A stretch of 64,000 nucleotides of DNA from Chryseomicrobium aureum (GCF_016909155.1 NZ_JAFBFG010000007.1:37982-101981); one strand, 5' to 3'; positions 42,992-51,318 are shown, counted from the stretch's first letter. Notes: generated from the letters alone by a model not told the origin. Made by a program: numbers and translations.

Positions 42992-43630
42992 CTATTTATT
43001 TTGTTGATTTTCAAAAATAAATGTATGAATTTGCTCTGCATTGTCTAAATTTGAATTGCACACAGCTGGATCTTCACAGATATAGTGACTGTAAGACGTA
43101 AAGGTATCTTCCGTCTTTCCTCTGACAGTTGCTGTGAATAAATTTACAAGGGTATGCTGGCGACAAATTCTGCAGACACCTTTTAACGTATCTACCTTTG
43201 TTACGCCTTGTAGTGTCTTCCACTTCCCCTCTTGTTCAATCACAAAGTACTGGCGATGTGTTCCTCCATCTTTCCAAGATAAGCAGGTCACTTCCTTCCA
43301 ATCATAGGACTGGAGTGGCGGTATCCGAAGACGTTTTTCTTTTTTAAACAACTTCTTCAAGTCCTCTGCGGTCGGAGCTTTGAACGGAATGACATAGGAT
43401 TTGACTGCATGTAGGAATAAATCGGCATCTGTACGGTCTGTCACTTGATGCAATTGATGCACGATTGTATCGGTCTGATCTGTTTGTGGAAGGGCAGCGC
43501 GAAGGTCAGTTTCAATCAATCCTTTGACAGCTGCAATAACGTCTTTATCTTTGGAAGTCGAAAGTGCATTCAGTAATTTTGTAATTTGTCTTGTAAGCAA
43601 TCTGTAGTTGGCTACGGTTAGAAACTCCAT
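42992..43630 (-). CDS. FusB/FusC-family elongation factor G-binding protein
   Basis: A 212-residue two-domain protein. The N-terminal helical part (YRLLTRQITKLLNAL, LFLHAVKSYVIPFKAPT) and the C-terminal zinc-binding part match the FusB/Far1 family, which binds EF-G and frees it from fusidic-acid-stalled ribosomes. In the second part GVCRICRQH and SHYICEDPAVCNSN supply the C/H zinc ligands. Chromosomal members are widespread in Bacillales and need not indicate acquired resistance. An AGGGGGAG site precedes the ATG at 43630. Confidence 0.88.
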   Translation of the reverse strand: MEFLTVANYRLLTRQITKLLNALSTSKDKDVIAAVKGLIETDLRAALPQTDQTDTIVHQLHQVTDRTDADLFLHAVKSYVIPFKAPTAEDLKKLFKKEKRLRIPPLQSYDWKEVTCLSWKDGGTHRQYFVIEQEGKWKTLQGVTKVDTLKGVCRICRQHTLVNLFTATVRGKTEDTFTSYSHYICEDPAVCNSNLDNAEQIHTFIFENQQNK

Positions 43631-43677
43631 ATAAGACTCCCCCTTCTTAGGTTTATCGTACCATTATCTAATCCATG

Positions 43678-43711
43678 AAAAAAGCACAAGGCCCAGTGGG
43701 TTACTTGTGCT
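43678..43711 (-). terminator. Terminator overlapping the stop of gene 43701
   Basis: AGCACAAG (43683-43690) pairs with CTTGTGCT (43704-43711), followed on the minus strand by TTTTTTC. The stop codon at 43701 lies in the loop. Confidence 0.88.
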
Positions 43712-44150
43712 GACTATAATGGCCTGAACCTTGAAGTTGAATCCAAAGAGAATAGGTAGAATTGGGTGCTGCGACTTCAATACAGTCTGGGCTTGGAGGG
43801 GAATCAGAAGCGTGAATATACCCTGCAGTTAAATACGCTTCTTCGATAGATTGACCAATGGTGTCTTTTGTAGCTACACCAAGATCCAGGCTTTCTACTA
43901 GCTTCCAATGTGTCAGTCGATTTTGACCAAGTACCATGACATGACGATAGCCGTCTGGTTCTAATACTTTCACGATGGCAAGTTGTTGCCGACGTGGTAG
44001 TTTATGTGTTTGAACGATTTCTTAGGTTTTAGGAAGCTGAAGTTGCTGTTCCCATTCTTTTAAAGGTTTTTCTATTGGTTCTGCTGAAATCATTAAAATG
44101 CCGCTGATTCCAACTAATGCACAAATGCATAGAGCAATATACCGTTTCAT
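43701..44150 (-). pseudogene. Exported-protein gene interrupted by an in-frame TAA
   Basis: From the ATG at 44150, behind a perfect AGGAGG site, the frame encodes a signal peptide (RYIALCICALVGISGILM) and a helix (EPIEKPLKEWEQQLQLP). Codon 43 is TAA (plus strand 44022-44024). The same frame continues without further stops for 106 codons (EIVQTHKLPRR, VKVLEPDGYRHVMVLG, LAVSLDLG-like region, SWIQLQGSGHYSQHK-like end) to a proper stop and terminator. A single base change from AAA, CAA or GAA explains the break. The 90-residue piece starting at 43973 lacks a ribosome site. A sequencing error is possible. Family unknown; the region fits a small lipoprotein-like secreted domain. Confidence 0.75.
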
Positions 44151-44251
44151 CAGAACCTCCTACTTTTTCTTCATTTTACCATTTTACTAAATAGTATATA
44201 CCATTTTATTAGAATTTTATGTACAATTAAAAAAAGTGAGGGGGAAGTTCA

Positions 44252-44491
44252 ATGTTCTGGTTGCCACTCTTTCTGTTGATGTTCTTTTTGACGATTCAAG
44301 CCACCTTTGCTTCACTCGGGGTTGTGCGGTATTCACTACTCGCTGTCAGTATCCACACGATTATTTTATTTTTGTTTTTCACAGATCACCCAACGACATG
44401 GATGCTTTATATTTTGACGATTCAGATGTGGGCGTTGTTTGTAGTCGGTGTATTTCGCCGGAATAAATGGCGAGAAGGACATATTGTATAG
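44252..44491 (+). CDS. Small membrane protein, paralogue of 26497-26739
   Basis: A 79-residue protein with three hydrophobic stretches (LPLFLLMFFLTIQATFASL, LLAVSIHTIILFLFFTDH, TWMLYILTIQMWALFVVGVF) and a basic C-terminus (RRNKWREGHIV). GAGGGGGAAG precedes the ATG. It aligns along its length with the protein at 26497 (shared LPL, T-x-QA-x-F, IQMW/IQFW, final R-N-x-W-R/K). The family has no name known to me. It is monocistronic, with a bidirectional terminator after it. Confidence 0.72.
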   Translation: MFWLPLFLLMFFLTIQATFASLGVVRYSLLAVSIHTIILFLFFTDHPTTWMLYILTIQMWALFVVGVFRRNKWREGHIV

Positions 44492-44500
44492 ACTAAGAAA

Positions 44501-44539
44501 AAACACTATTTTCTCTTCTATCATGAGAAAATAGTGTTT
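44501..44539. terminator. Bidirectional terminator
   Basis: AAACACTATTTTCTC and GAGAAAATAGTGTTT form a perfect 15-bp stem with a 9-base loop, between convergent genes. Confidence 0.92.
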
Positions 44540-44572
44540 CATTTATTCAATGAATATCTTTACCTACTAAAT

Positions 44573-44998
44573 TTATTGTTCATATATAGAAAGCAAAGCT
44601 TCTTGGAATTCTGGTTTCACTTTTACGGAATCTCGGACACTTTGTACTTGTTGAATGGCGTCCTCTACAGTCGAAGCCCGCCCCATCTCGAGTAGAACGG
44701 CAGCTGCAACAGTTCCTGTTCTTCCGCTACCACCTTGGCAGTGGAAATAAACAGATTTGTCTGCATCAAAATCTTCTACGATTTGGTGAGCTACTTTTTT
44801 AATGGTGTTCGCTTGTCCTTCCCCGTCTTCAATAAGAGGAAGTGAGACACTCTCCGATGTTGATAGTTCTCCTCGTTCATGAGCCTCTGCACGAAGATCA
44901 TAGATGACATCCACGTTTTCTTTTTCTGCAACTTCACTGGCTGCATCTGCGCCGCCTATATAAATTTTTCCTGGTATTAATTCGTTGTAGTTTGCCAC
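44573..44998 (-). CDS. Dual-specificity-type protein tyrosine phosphatase
   Basis: A 141-residue cysteine phosphatase. HCQGGSGRTGTVAAAVLLEMG is the C-x5-R active-site loop (Cys in HCQGGSGR). YDLRAEAHERGE near residue 35-50 and IYIGGADAASEVAEKENVDVI at the N-terminus are typical of bacterial DSP-like enzymes. The general-acid Asp is plausibly in LPLIEDGEG. I use the GTG at 44998, 8 bases after AAGGAGG; the upstream ATG-like frame to 45046 is less likely. The cellular substrate is unknown. Confidence 0.88.
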   Translation of the reverse strand: MANYNELIPGKIYIGGADAASEVAEKENVDVIYDLRAEAHERGELSTSESVSLPLIEDGEGQANTIKKVAHQIVEDFDADKSVYFHCQGGSGRTGTVAAAVLLEMGRASTVEDAIQQVQSVRDSVKVKPEFQEALLSIYEQ

Positions 44999-45119
44999 TT
45001 GGCATTCCTCCTTTTTCCCTCTCTTTACTATACCCGTTGTGCACATCTCTACGCATTATAAATATTTAACGTAACTAGTTTCATTTTAATGGTCGCTCCT
45101 TTAGGGGAACGGCCTTTTA

Positions 45120-45503
45120 TTATGTCCATCTGCTTATAGCTGCTTCTATAGACTCCACTCTAACAGATCCCTTTTGCATTGGCGGTGGGCATTGTTGATT
45201 GTACTTAAAGATTTTGTCGTTGATTTGTTTTAAGCGAAGTTCGCTGTCTTTCTTTTTTCCTGCTTGAATGTCGGCATTTAGTTTATTCAAGTCGTCCCGT
45301 ATAGCATGTTGGAGCTCAAGCCAATAGGGTTTATAGCCTTGTTCTTTCGCAATGCGTTGAAAGTTTTGAAATACGTCCCCTGACAAATACTCTTCTGACA
45401 ATGGTTTACCCATTCCAGGAAGGTTGTCCATCCCGCCTGTTTTGGCATATTCTTTCACGATGTCACCAATCAAATCATTGTATTCCGGTTTGTCATTCGT
45501 CAT
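45120..45503 (-). CDS. DUF1992 / DnaJC28-like protein
   Basis: A 127-residue soluble protein of the DUF1992 family, found alone in bacteria and in eukaryotic DNAJC28. Signature segments are DLIGDIVKEYAKTGGMDNLPGMGKPLS and WLELQHAIRDDLNKLN. ELRLKQINDKIFKYNQQCPPPMQK follows, including the conserved N-x-x-x-P-P-P motif. It lacks a J domain, as in other bacterial copies, and its biochemical role is unknown. The gene is preceded by AAAGTGAGGCG and stands alone. Confidence 0.88.
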   Translation of the reverse strand: MTNDKPEYNDLIGDIVKEYAKTGGMDNLPGMGKPLSEEYLSGDVFQNFQRIAKEQGYKPYWLELQHAIRDDLNKLNADIQAGKKKDSELRLKQINDKIFKYNQQCPPPMQKGSVRVESIEAAISRWT

Positions 45504-45645
45504 CGCTTTCGCCTCACTTTCTCTTTATATAATTCAATATAAAAAGCAATGAACCTGTTTGGAATTGTGACAGACACAAGAACATTTGAATCTTTTTCCA
45601 CTTTTCTCATGTATAGTAAGTATAAACATAAAGGGGTGAGTAGCA

Positions 45646-45813
45646 ATGTGGATTTTTGGAGGAATGATTGCTTTAGTACTTGCTATTGCTGCACTAGTAG
45701 ATTTCAGGAACAGGAGAAGTCGTGCGCATCAACGTGCCATCAACTCGCATGCAAAGCCTGGGGAAAGCAGTAACTATATGATGGGTGACAATCAGACGAC
45801 ACATGGCTCTTGA
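45646..45813 (+). CDS. Small membrane-anchored protein, 55 residues
   Basis: A short gene with an AAAGGGGTGAG site 7 bases before the ATG. The product starts with one helix (WIFGGMIALVLAIAALVDF) followed by a basic and polar tail (RNRRSRAHQRAINSHAKPG ... TTHGS). The charge pattern suggests the tail is cytoplasmic. It ends close to a bidirectional terminator shared with the minus-strand gene at 45847. No family is recognised. Confidence 0.7.
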   Translation: MWIFGGMIALVLAIAALVDFRNRRSRAHQRAINSHAKPGESSNYMMGDNQTTHGS

Positions 45814-45820
45814 GAAATAA

Positions 45821-45848
45821 AAAGGGCCTGCGCAGTGTCAGGCCTTTC
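45821..45848. terminator. Bidirectional terminator
   Basis: GGCCTG (45825-45830) pairs with CAGGCC (45839-45844), with A and T runs on both sides. Confidence 0.85.
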
Positions 45849-46752
45849 AATTCAATATAGATTCACGATTGTCACGAAGCATCTTCACTAATTGTTCTTC
45901 AGAAAAACCGCTTGCTTCTTCACTGTCGATTATATCTGTGTACCTGACTCCCTCTTCTAGTTGCTCATATTTAAAGTAAAGCATACTCGTAGTTGCGACT
46001 TGATTGTAGTCAGAGTAGCTTTCACTCAAATCCCTTCCTGGAAGAATCGTGAATGGCAGGTCTCCTTTAGTGGAATTCATGAAGATCACATCCAACTTAT
46101 GTTGGACCAACCAATCTTTCATTTCTTCTTTGGTAAACAAGTCATTGTATTCTCTGTCTACGATTAAGACATCTATGATTTTAGGTATTTGCTCGTTCGC
46201 AATGAGACCTTTCGACTCAATTGGATACACTTTCACTAAAGTGCTTTCACTAAGTTGAACATTTCCAACAACGCCTACACGTATCGGACGACTACCCTCT
46301 AATCGTTCAATCAATTCTTCGTTATCAGAAAAAAGCTCACCCGTTCTTGGATGTACCACCACAACTTCTTGTTGATCGTTCAGAGATACTTGAAACAAAT
46401 AATACCAATTAGGTTCGAAAGGATTCCGGCTAGCTTCACCAGTAGCAGGTGTCACTTCTTTTTCAGCTGTTTCAATGACCTCTGCATATTCCTCTACATT
46501 AGCTTTTGCCTCTTCATACGAAAGATTTTGAAAAGAAAGCACGATGACACTAGCTAGTACTACTCCCATCACACCATATCTCCACTGCTCCATATCCTTC
46601 AACCAAAACAAATAAATAAGTGAAAGAATCACAAGCGCATTAAACAAGAAAAGATTCGAAGTCCCCGCAAACACAATAGAGTCATACGCGTATACGACAA
46701 CAGCAACAAGTATATATACGGCTATCAATGAAAGCTTAATGGATTTCGTCAT
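45847..46752 (-). CDS. Membrane protein with extracytoplasmic PepSY-like region
   Basis: A 301-residue protein. Three N-terminal helices (SLIAVYILVAVVVYAYDS, NLFLFNALVILSLIYLFWL, YGVMGVVLASVIVLSF) precede about 210 outside residues. PNWYYLFQVSLNDQQEVVVVHPRTGELFSDNEE resembles a PepSY strand-helix-strand unit (W-Y-Y-x-F ... V-H-P-x-T-G-E-L). The remainder (VDREYNDLFTKEEMKDWLVQHKLDVIF) is not recognised. It overlaps the VanZ-like gene by 17 bases and ends the dsdA-vanZ operon. The role is unknown. Confidence 0.72.
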   Translation of the reverse strand: MTKSIKLSLIAVYILVAVVVYAYDSIVFAGTSNLFLFNALVILSLIYLFWLKDMEQWRYGVMGVVLASVIVLSFQNLSYEEAKANVEEYAEVIETAEKEVTPATGEASRNPFEPNWYYLFQVSLNDQQEVVVVHPRTGELFSDNEELIERLEGSRPIRVGVVGNVQLSESTLVKVYPIESKGLIANEQIPKIIDVLIVDREYNDLFTKEEMKDWLVQHKLDVIFMNSTKGDLPFTILPGRDLSESYSDYNQVATTSMLYFKYEQLEEGVRYTDIIDSEEASGFSEEQLVKMLRDNRESILN

Positions 46753-47233
46753 TTACTACCTCCCCGTATCTCCAATTCGCCCATACTTTACTGCCTAGAT
46801 GAAAAATTCCCCACCCAAGGAGTGCACTTGGAATGTTCAAGATAAAATCATCTACATCGAAACTTCCTCGAACTGTTAGTAACTGAGTCACTTCAATACC
46901 AGTAAGTATACTTATAAACACAATGAGAAAGGGTCCTATCTTACGCAGCTTTTTGAATAGTAGTGGTAGGAACAATCCAAACGGTGTGAAGGCGATCAAA
47001 TTGCCTCCTAAGTTACGCACAATGATGTCTGTATTCAATGTTTGGTTTTGATAGGCGGTTATGTAATCTGAAATTGTCGCAAACGGAACAAAGTTCGCAT
47101 TGTATCGGAGCTTTTCCGCAAATGTATAGTCATAAACGAGATAACCATGTCGAGAACTCACAAACAACAAAGTTCCTAAAACGAGCAAGTACAGAATAAA
47201 ACTCCCCCACATCAATGCTTTCAAAAACTTCAT
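46736..47233 (-). CDS. VanZ-family membrane protein (second copy)
   Basis: A 165-residue VanZ-like protein with the same layout as the one at 37971. It has an N-terminal helix, a loop ending [37 protein letters not shown] and [19 protein letters not shown]. Overall identity to the other copy looks moderate, so the duplication is old. Its ATG overlaps the dsdA stop by 4 bases. That link to D-serine breakdown is notable because VanZ relatives act on D-Ala-D-Ala-type cell-wall chemistry, but no direct functional tie is shown. Confidence 0.88.
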   Translation of the reverse strand: MKFLKALMWGSFILYLLVLGTLLFVSSRHGYLVYDYTFAEKLRYNANFVPFATISDYITAYQNQTLNTDIIVRNLGGNLIAFTPFGLFLPLLFKKLRKIGPFLIVFISILTGIEVTQLLTVRGSFDVDDFILNIPSALLGWGIFHLGSKVWANWRYGEVVNDEIH

Positions 47234-48540
47234 GAACCCGACCTAGTTGAATACATCTGTTTTGCTTTCGTCAAATAGACTTGTTGCATGTCCTCTGGCA
47301 CCATTCCACCGCCTGTAGCCCAGATTAGATGTGTGGCCGATTCATCTGTACCTGGAACCATCACAGGGCCAATCATTCCTGCAAATGCAGATGGCTCTAA
47401 GAATAGTCCTTCTGCCCCGTAAAAGAGGTGCATCAATTCAAAAAGTCGCGCATCTGACACGGTGAAGCACCCGCTCATAAATGGCTTCATTACCTTTCCA
47501 ACAAAGCCAGAAGCACGACCGACTGCAAGTCCATCCGCTTCTGTCACGTTATCGAGCCCGATATCTGCCACTGACACTTTGTCATGAAGATTGGTTACCA
47601 TACCGAGTGTCATACACGGAGAGTGTGTCGGTTCTGCAAAATAGCATTGCACTGCGTCTCCAAATGCTAGTTTCAATCCAAAAGCGACGCCTCCTGGACC
47701 TCCGCCCACACCACAAGGCAGGTACACGATAAGCGGATTTTCTGGATTCACTTCAATTCCTTGTTCCGCCAATTGACGTTTTAAACGAAGTCCAGCCACT
47801 GCGTAGCCCAGAAATAGATCTGTCGAGTTTTCATCATCCACAAAGTGACAACTCGGATCGTTTTCAGCTTGCTCTCTTCCTCGTTCTACTGCCAAACTGT
47901 AGTCTGAAGCATATTCGATTACCTCGACACCCTTCTCCCGCAGCAAATTCTTCTTCCACTCTTTTGCGTCTGCTGACATATGGACTGTTACATGGAAACC
48001 GAGTTTAGCACTGATGATGCCTATACTAAGACCCAGGTTTCCTGTTGAGCCTACAGCGACCGAGTAATTGGAAAAGAACTTCTTGAATTCCTCTGAAGCG
48101 AATTTTTCGTAGGTATCTTCTAAATGAATCAGTCCAGCTTCAAGAGCCAATGTTTCGGCATGCTTCACTACTTCATAAATCCCCCCACGTGCCTTGATTG
48201 AACCGGAAATCGGAAGATGACTATCAAACTTCATGAAAAGTTTACCGGCAATCTTACTTCCGGAATAGTTCACGAGAGCCTGTTGCATCGCAGAGATTTC
48301 TCTTACTTCAGATTCAATAATCCCTTCTGTCACAGCGGTTTCTGGAAAAGCCTTCACAAAAAATGGGGCAAACCGCTCCATTCTTTGCTCCGCATCACGC
48401 ACATCGTCTTCGCTTAACAAACAAGAAGAGAGTGCGACATCTGTCGGAAATAACTCCTCGTTCAACCAAGCTGTTTCTTTTTTCGCAATCAAGTCTTCTA
48501 CGACTGGGTGCAATTTACGTAAATTATCTGATGTGTACAT
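47230..48540 (-). CDS. dsdA: D-serine ammonia-lyase (dehydratase)
   Basis: A 436-residue PLP enzyme converting D-serine to pyruvate and ammonia. [21 protein letters not shown] contains the PLP lysine (SGSIKARGG). The glycine-rich [13 protein letters not shown] is the phosphate loop, and [30 protein letters not shown] and [12 protein letters not shown] are family marks of DsdA. Length is normal. An AAGGAG site lies 8 bases before the ATG. It removes toxic D-serine that competes with D-alanine. It heads an operon with vanZ-like and 45847 genes. Confidence 0.95.
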   Translation of the reverse strand: MYTSDNLRKLHPVVEDLIAKKETAWLNEELFPTDVALSSCLLSEDDVRDAEQRMERFAPFFVKAFPETAVTEGIIESEVREISAMQQALVNYSGSKIAGKLFMKFDSHLPISGSIKARGGIYEVVKHAETLALEAGLIHLEDTYEKFASEEFKKFFSNYSVAVGSTGNLGLSIGIISAKLGFHVTVHMSADAKEWKKNLLREKGVEVIEYASDYSLAVERGREQAENDPSCHFVDDENSTDLFLGYAVAGLRLKRQLAEQGIEVNPENPLIVYLPCGVGGGPGGVAFGLKLAFGDAVQCYFAEPTHSPCMTLGMVTNLHDKVSVADIGLDNVTEADGLAVGRASGFVGKVMKPFMSGCFTVSDARLFELMHLFYGAEGLFLEPSAFAGMIGPVMVPGTDESATHLIWATGGGMVPEDMQQVYLTKAKQMYSTRSGS

Positions 48541-48558
48541 ATGTAAACTCCTTTACTG

Positions 48559-48972
48559 TTAAATTGAAAACCACTGGAGACCAACATCTTCTATCAAAAC
48601 GGCTGCAAAAAGTGCTAAGACGGCTATTGATCCTACTCCTTCGACGAGAGATGCCTTGTAAAGGATGCGGTATTCATCATGCTTCCACTCCATGAAAATT
48701 CGAATAGCGCCAAGTGTAAATGCAACAAGAGCTGAAACCATGAATGCTAGTACTGGAATCGTTGGACCTTGACCGACAGCGTAATAAGAAGCAATAGGTG
48801 GAACCAAAACAATAATCGTATTCAAAGTGTAGTGTAAATACTTGTGCGTAGGTGTGTAATAAACCCCTGCTTCTCTTTTAGGTAATTCAAAGTAGCGTTT
48901 CACTGTAACTCGAATTAGATACAGTGCTAACAGGGTCAGAACCACTGCAAGTATGAAGTTCGATACATCCAT
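48559..48972 (-). CDS. DUF4181-like four-helix membrane protein
   Basis: A 137-residue protein with helices LAVVLTLLALYLIRV, LHYTLNTIIVLVPPIASYY, VLAFMVSALVAFTLGAI and a last one near 110-130. It has the family pattern seen in two other genes here (50175 and 50750): an N-terminal helix, K-R-x-F/W near residue 25, a Y-T-x-T-H-K-x-x-H/R segment, and a long final third with F-M-E-W-K-H. This pattern resembles DUF4181 proteins of Bacillus, a family without a known role. It is in a minus-strand cluster with two more membrane proteins. Confidence 0.7.
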   Translation of the reverse strand: MDVSNFILAVVLTLLALYLIRVTVKRYFELPKREAGVYYTPTHKYLHYTLNTIIVLVPPIASYYAVGQGPTIPVLAFMVSALVAFTLGAIRIFMEWKHDEYRILYKASLVEGVGSIAVLALFAAVLIEDVGLQWFSI

Positions 48973-48984
48973 TTAAAAGCCCCT

Positions 48985-49350
48985 TTACTGAGAAGGTTCA
49001 TCTTTCAACGTAGCGTCTATATGAAGCTCCTGTTCTTGAATGGACACATTGCTAGCTTCGTCTTGGATCGCCATAAAAATAGCTGTATAGGAAAACAAAC
49101 CGGTGAACATAGTCAGAACTCCAAATATAATACCTGCTAAGAACAATTCAAAAATCCATGAGAATACAAACACATCTACTGAAGTCCCAATCAACGAAAC
49201 AATCGAAAATATACCGCCAAATTGAATAAGAACTTTACTGAAGTCAATTGTCGATTCAAGATTCCATCGGTTTTTAATAGACTGAGTGATTGCCGCAATC
49301 CAAATGACGACGAACACTAAAAATACAATCGAAAATAGAGCAATAAACAT
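48985..49350 (-). CDS. Three-helix membrane protein of unknown function
   Basis: A 121-residue protein with hydrophobic helices FIALFSIVFLVFVVIWIAAI, VLIQFGGIFSIVSLIGTSVDVFVF and LFLAGIIFGVLTMFTGLFSYTAIF, plus an acidic soluble tail (VSIQEQELHIDATLKDEPSQ). AAGGGGG precedes the ATG. It lies 12 bases upstream of the DUF4181-like gene and adjoins the 70-residue gene, so the three are one transcription unit. No family is recognised. Confidence 0.7.
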   Translation of the reverse strand: MFIALFSIVFLVFVVIWIAAITQSIKNRWNLESTIDFSKVLIQFGGIFSIVSLIGTSVDVFVFSWIFELFLAGIIFGVLTMFTGLFSYTAIFMAIQDEASNVSIQEQELHIDATLKDEPSQ

Positions 49351-49563
49351 TTAATTTCCCCCTTTAGTCTTTTTAAAAAATAGTTCTGCTGTCGGCTTTG
49401 GTTCATCTGCGACGATGTCATGAAGCAGTTTTGTAGCCGTCAAAATAAAGACGAGTAACGCAACTGCAGCAAGTAATTGTGTTACCAATGAGTTTGGAAT
49501 CCACAGCCAGTAGAGAATGCCTCCGCTGATGAGTAGTTGTAAAGATAGTAGAAGATAGTGCAT
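49351..49563 (-). CDS. Small two-helix membrane protein
   Basis: A 70-residue protein with helices YLLLSLQLLISGGILYWLWI and LLAAVALLVFILTATKLLHDIV and a basic tail (ELFFKKTKGGN). The ATG at 49563 follows GAGGTAACG. The frame to 49599 adds residues without a better site. It is first in the three-gene cluster 48559-49563. The function is unknown. Confidence 0.62.
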   Translation of the reverse strand: MHYLLLSLQLLISGGILYWLWIPNSLVTQLLAAVALLVFILTATKLLHDIVADEPKPTAELFFKKTKGGN

Positions 49564-49717
49564 AGTCGTTACCTCAATTCTGTTTGAATGGACGTTCAAT
49601 TAACTATCTGTAACTTTCATACGGACAAAAGCAAGAAGAGTTCCTCTTTTTGGAACTTTTATCGTTTTATACGAGCCCGTGGTCTGTCATACTGAAAGAA
49701 CAAAGGGGGAATTTTAC

Positions 49718-50080
49718 ATGATACTTGGCTTACACCATGCTCAAATTACCATACCTTCGGGAAAAGAGGCAGAAGCAAAAGCATTTTATAGTGAACTGCT
49801 CGGTCTTCCGGAAATCCCAAAACCTGAATCCTTACAAGGACGAGGTGGCTTCTGGTTACAAGTTGGCACGCAGGAAGTGCACGTCGGTGCTGAAGAAGGG
49901 TTCGATCGTTCAACGACAAAAGCCCATCTTGCTTATCTCGTTTCTGATTTAGCACACTGGAAGCAAGTACTCAATCAAGCAGGGATCGAAGCGTTAAGTG
50001 GTATTCCCATCCCTGGCTATGACCGGTTTGAGTTCCGCGATCCGTTTGGCAATCGTGTTGAGATGATTCAGGAGCTATAG
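49718..50080 (+). CDS. Glyoxalase/VOC-family protein
   Basis: A 120-residue single-module VOC protein. ILGLHHAQITIPSGKEAEAKAFYSELLGL is the typical first strand and helix with a metal-ligand histidine (GLHHAQI). Later parts are GGFWLQVG, HVGAEEGFDRS with THAHLAY-like strand (KAHLAYLVSDL) and YDRFEFRDPFGNRVEMIQ, carrying the terminal glutamate. It may be a dioxygenase, isomerase or resistance protein; the family is too broad to pick. Start ATG 49718 follows AAAGGGGGA. It stands alone on the plus strand. Confidence 0.88.
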   Translation: MILGLHHAQITIPSGKEAEAKAFYSELLGLPEIPKPESLQGRGGFWLQVGTQEVHVGAEEGFDRSTTKAHLAYLVSDLAHWKQVLNQAGIEALSGIPIPGYDRFEFRDPFGNRVEMIQEL

Positions 50081-50174
50081 AAGTTAAGATACTTTGAGTT
50101 GAGTTCCGTTCCGGGGTCGCTTTCTGAAGGCGCGGCATATGTATTTAGTAGTAAAATTTGTTTCAGCCTATGCT

Positions 50175-50564
50175 TTAGTAAGCTGGAGTAGTGATCCAGA
50201 TATAGACCGCTCCAATGGACAGTAGAACAATAAATCCTACAGTCACCCAGGAAATCACTGCCCATTTCGGATTTTCACCGTGCTTTTTCTGCATGTAGAT
50301 ATTGACTAACTCTATGATAAAGAAAGCTGCGATTGGAAAGAACATAATAGGAAATGGTCTTTCTTCAGTGATGCTGCGTAAACCGAAAAATAGTATGAGT
50401 GCTACTGCTAAAACGGTAATACTAAATCGTATTATTTTATGTGTTTTCGAATAAGCAAGTGGTGGGTTACCTTCTAGACCCCATTTTCTTTTTAAATAAA
50501 ATACTATTATTAAATACGAAAAGAATAATACTGTAGCTGCGACAGCTATTTTATAAAACTCCAT
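50175..50564 (-). CDS. DUF4181-like membrane protein, tandem copy 1
   Basis: A 129-residue protein with helices VAATVLFFSYLIIVFYL, IIRFSITVLAVALILFFGL, FPIMFFPIAAFFIIELVNIY and WAVISWVTVGFIVLLSIGAVY. KKHGENPKWAVISW is almost identical in the neighbouring gene at 50750, and gene lengths are equal. Upstream of both genes the same stretch (TATACTAAATTTGTAGTATT and flanks) and a GGTGACAGGCACC hairpin recur. So a unit of about 575 bp was duplicated in tandem. AGAGGGG precedes the ATG. The role is unknown. Confidence 0.75.
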   Translation of the reverse strand: MEFYKIAVAATVLFFSYLIIVFYLKRKWGLEGNPPLAYSKTHKIIRFSITVLAVALILFFGLRSITEERPFPIMFFPIAAFFIIELVNIYMQKKHGENPKWAVISWVTVGFIVLLSIGAVYIWITTPAY

Positions 50565-50657
50565 TGTAATCCCCTCTCTATTTTCTTACTATTCATTCAG
50601 TATACTAAATTTGTAGTATTTACCATAGATGACAAAATAAAAAAACGAAAGGAATGG

Positions 50658-50708
50658 AAGGTGACAGGCACCAAATGGATGTGATTTCCAAATGGTGCCT
50701 GTCACCTT
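50658..50708. repeat. GGTGACAGGCACC hairpin, copy 1
   Basis: AAGGTGACAGGCACCA and TGGTGCCTGTCACCTT form a stem of about 16 bp with a loop of roughly 20 bases. The same arms recur at 51221-51272. GGTGACAGGCACC palindromes are frequent in Bacillales intergenic regions; their role is not established. It lies between the tandem genes, after the stop of 50750 and before the promoter of 50175. Confidence 0.85.
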
Positions 50709-50749
50709 GTTTTATATCTTTATAATATAATTATTCCTAGTTATTCAAT

Positions 50750-51139
50750 TTAATTTGTGGACATAGTCATCCATACAATAATAGTAGCGATAAAAATACC
50801 CATCATTGTAAAGAGCGAAATCCAAGAGATTGCTATCCATTTGGGATTCTCCCCATGCTTTATTTGCATATAAATGTTGAGTGCCTCCAGAAGCACTGAA
50901 ACCACAAATGGAATAGCTAGAAGTGGTAATCGATTTTGCGAGTCCACTTGTCCAAAACCAATAAAGAGAATTCCTAAAATCGCTACGACTGCTAATCCTA
51001 AACGAAGATCTTTATGTAATTTGGAATAGGTAGTTGGTGAGTCGCCTTTTAAACCCCATCTTTTTTTTAACAAATAAATTAAGATCGAGTAAATTATAAG
51101 CACCACTGCCCCACCAGCCAACAGTTGATAAAACTCCAT
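50750..51139 (-). CDS. DUF4181-like membrane protein, tandem copy 2
   Basis: A 129-residue protein, same length and topology as the gene at 50175. It has MEFYQLLAGGAVVLIIYSILIY, then KKRWGLKGDSPTTYSKLHKDLR (versus KRKWGLEGNPPLAYSKTHKIIR), LPLLAIPFVVSVLLEALNIY and IKHGENPKWIAISWI. The ATG at 51139 follows GGAGGGGG. The longer frame to 51268 would run through the upstream hairpin and is rejected. Divergence between copies shows the duplication is not recent. Confidence 0.75.
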   Translation of the reverse strand: MEFYQLLAGGAVVLIIYSILIYLLKKRWGLKGDSPTTYSKLHKDLRLGLAVVAILGILFIGFGQVDSQNRLPLLAIPFVVSVLLEALNIYMQIKHGENPKWIAISWISLFTMMGIFIATIIVWMTMSTN

Positions 51140-51220
51140 TGTAGTCCCCCTCCACTTCTTTCCGTTCACTAAGTATACTAAATTTGTAGTATTTACCATA
51201 GATGCCAAAATAAAAAATGG

Positions 51221-51272
51221 AAGGTGACAGGCACCAAATGGATGTTGATTCCAATTGGTGCCTGTCACCTTT
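51221..51272. repeat. GGTGACAGGCACC hairpin, copy 2
   Basis: AAGGTGACAGGCACCAA and TTGGTGCCTGTCACCTT enclose a short loop. It occupies the same place relative to gene 50750 as copy 1 does to gene 50175, about 80 bp upstream of the start codon. Confidence 0.85.
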
Positions 51273-51292
51273 CTCTCACCTTTCTGTAAAAT

Positions 51293-51318
51293 AAAAAATC
51301 GACCGAGTTCGGCCGACC
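51293..51318 (-). terminator. Terminator after TIMP-like gene
   Basis: TCGaCCGA-gt-TCGGcCGA stem (51299-51316) followed by a T run on the minus strand. Confidence 0.82.

Noticed and set aside
45085..45120. Terminator after the DUF1992 gene
   Set aside because: The GGCCGTTCC/GGAGCGACC hairpin has mismatches and no T run on the minus strand; not convincing.
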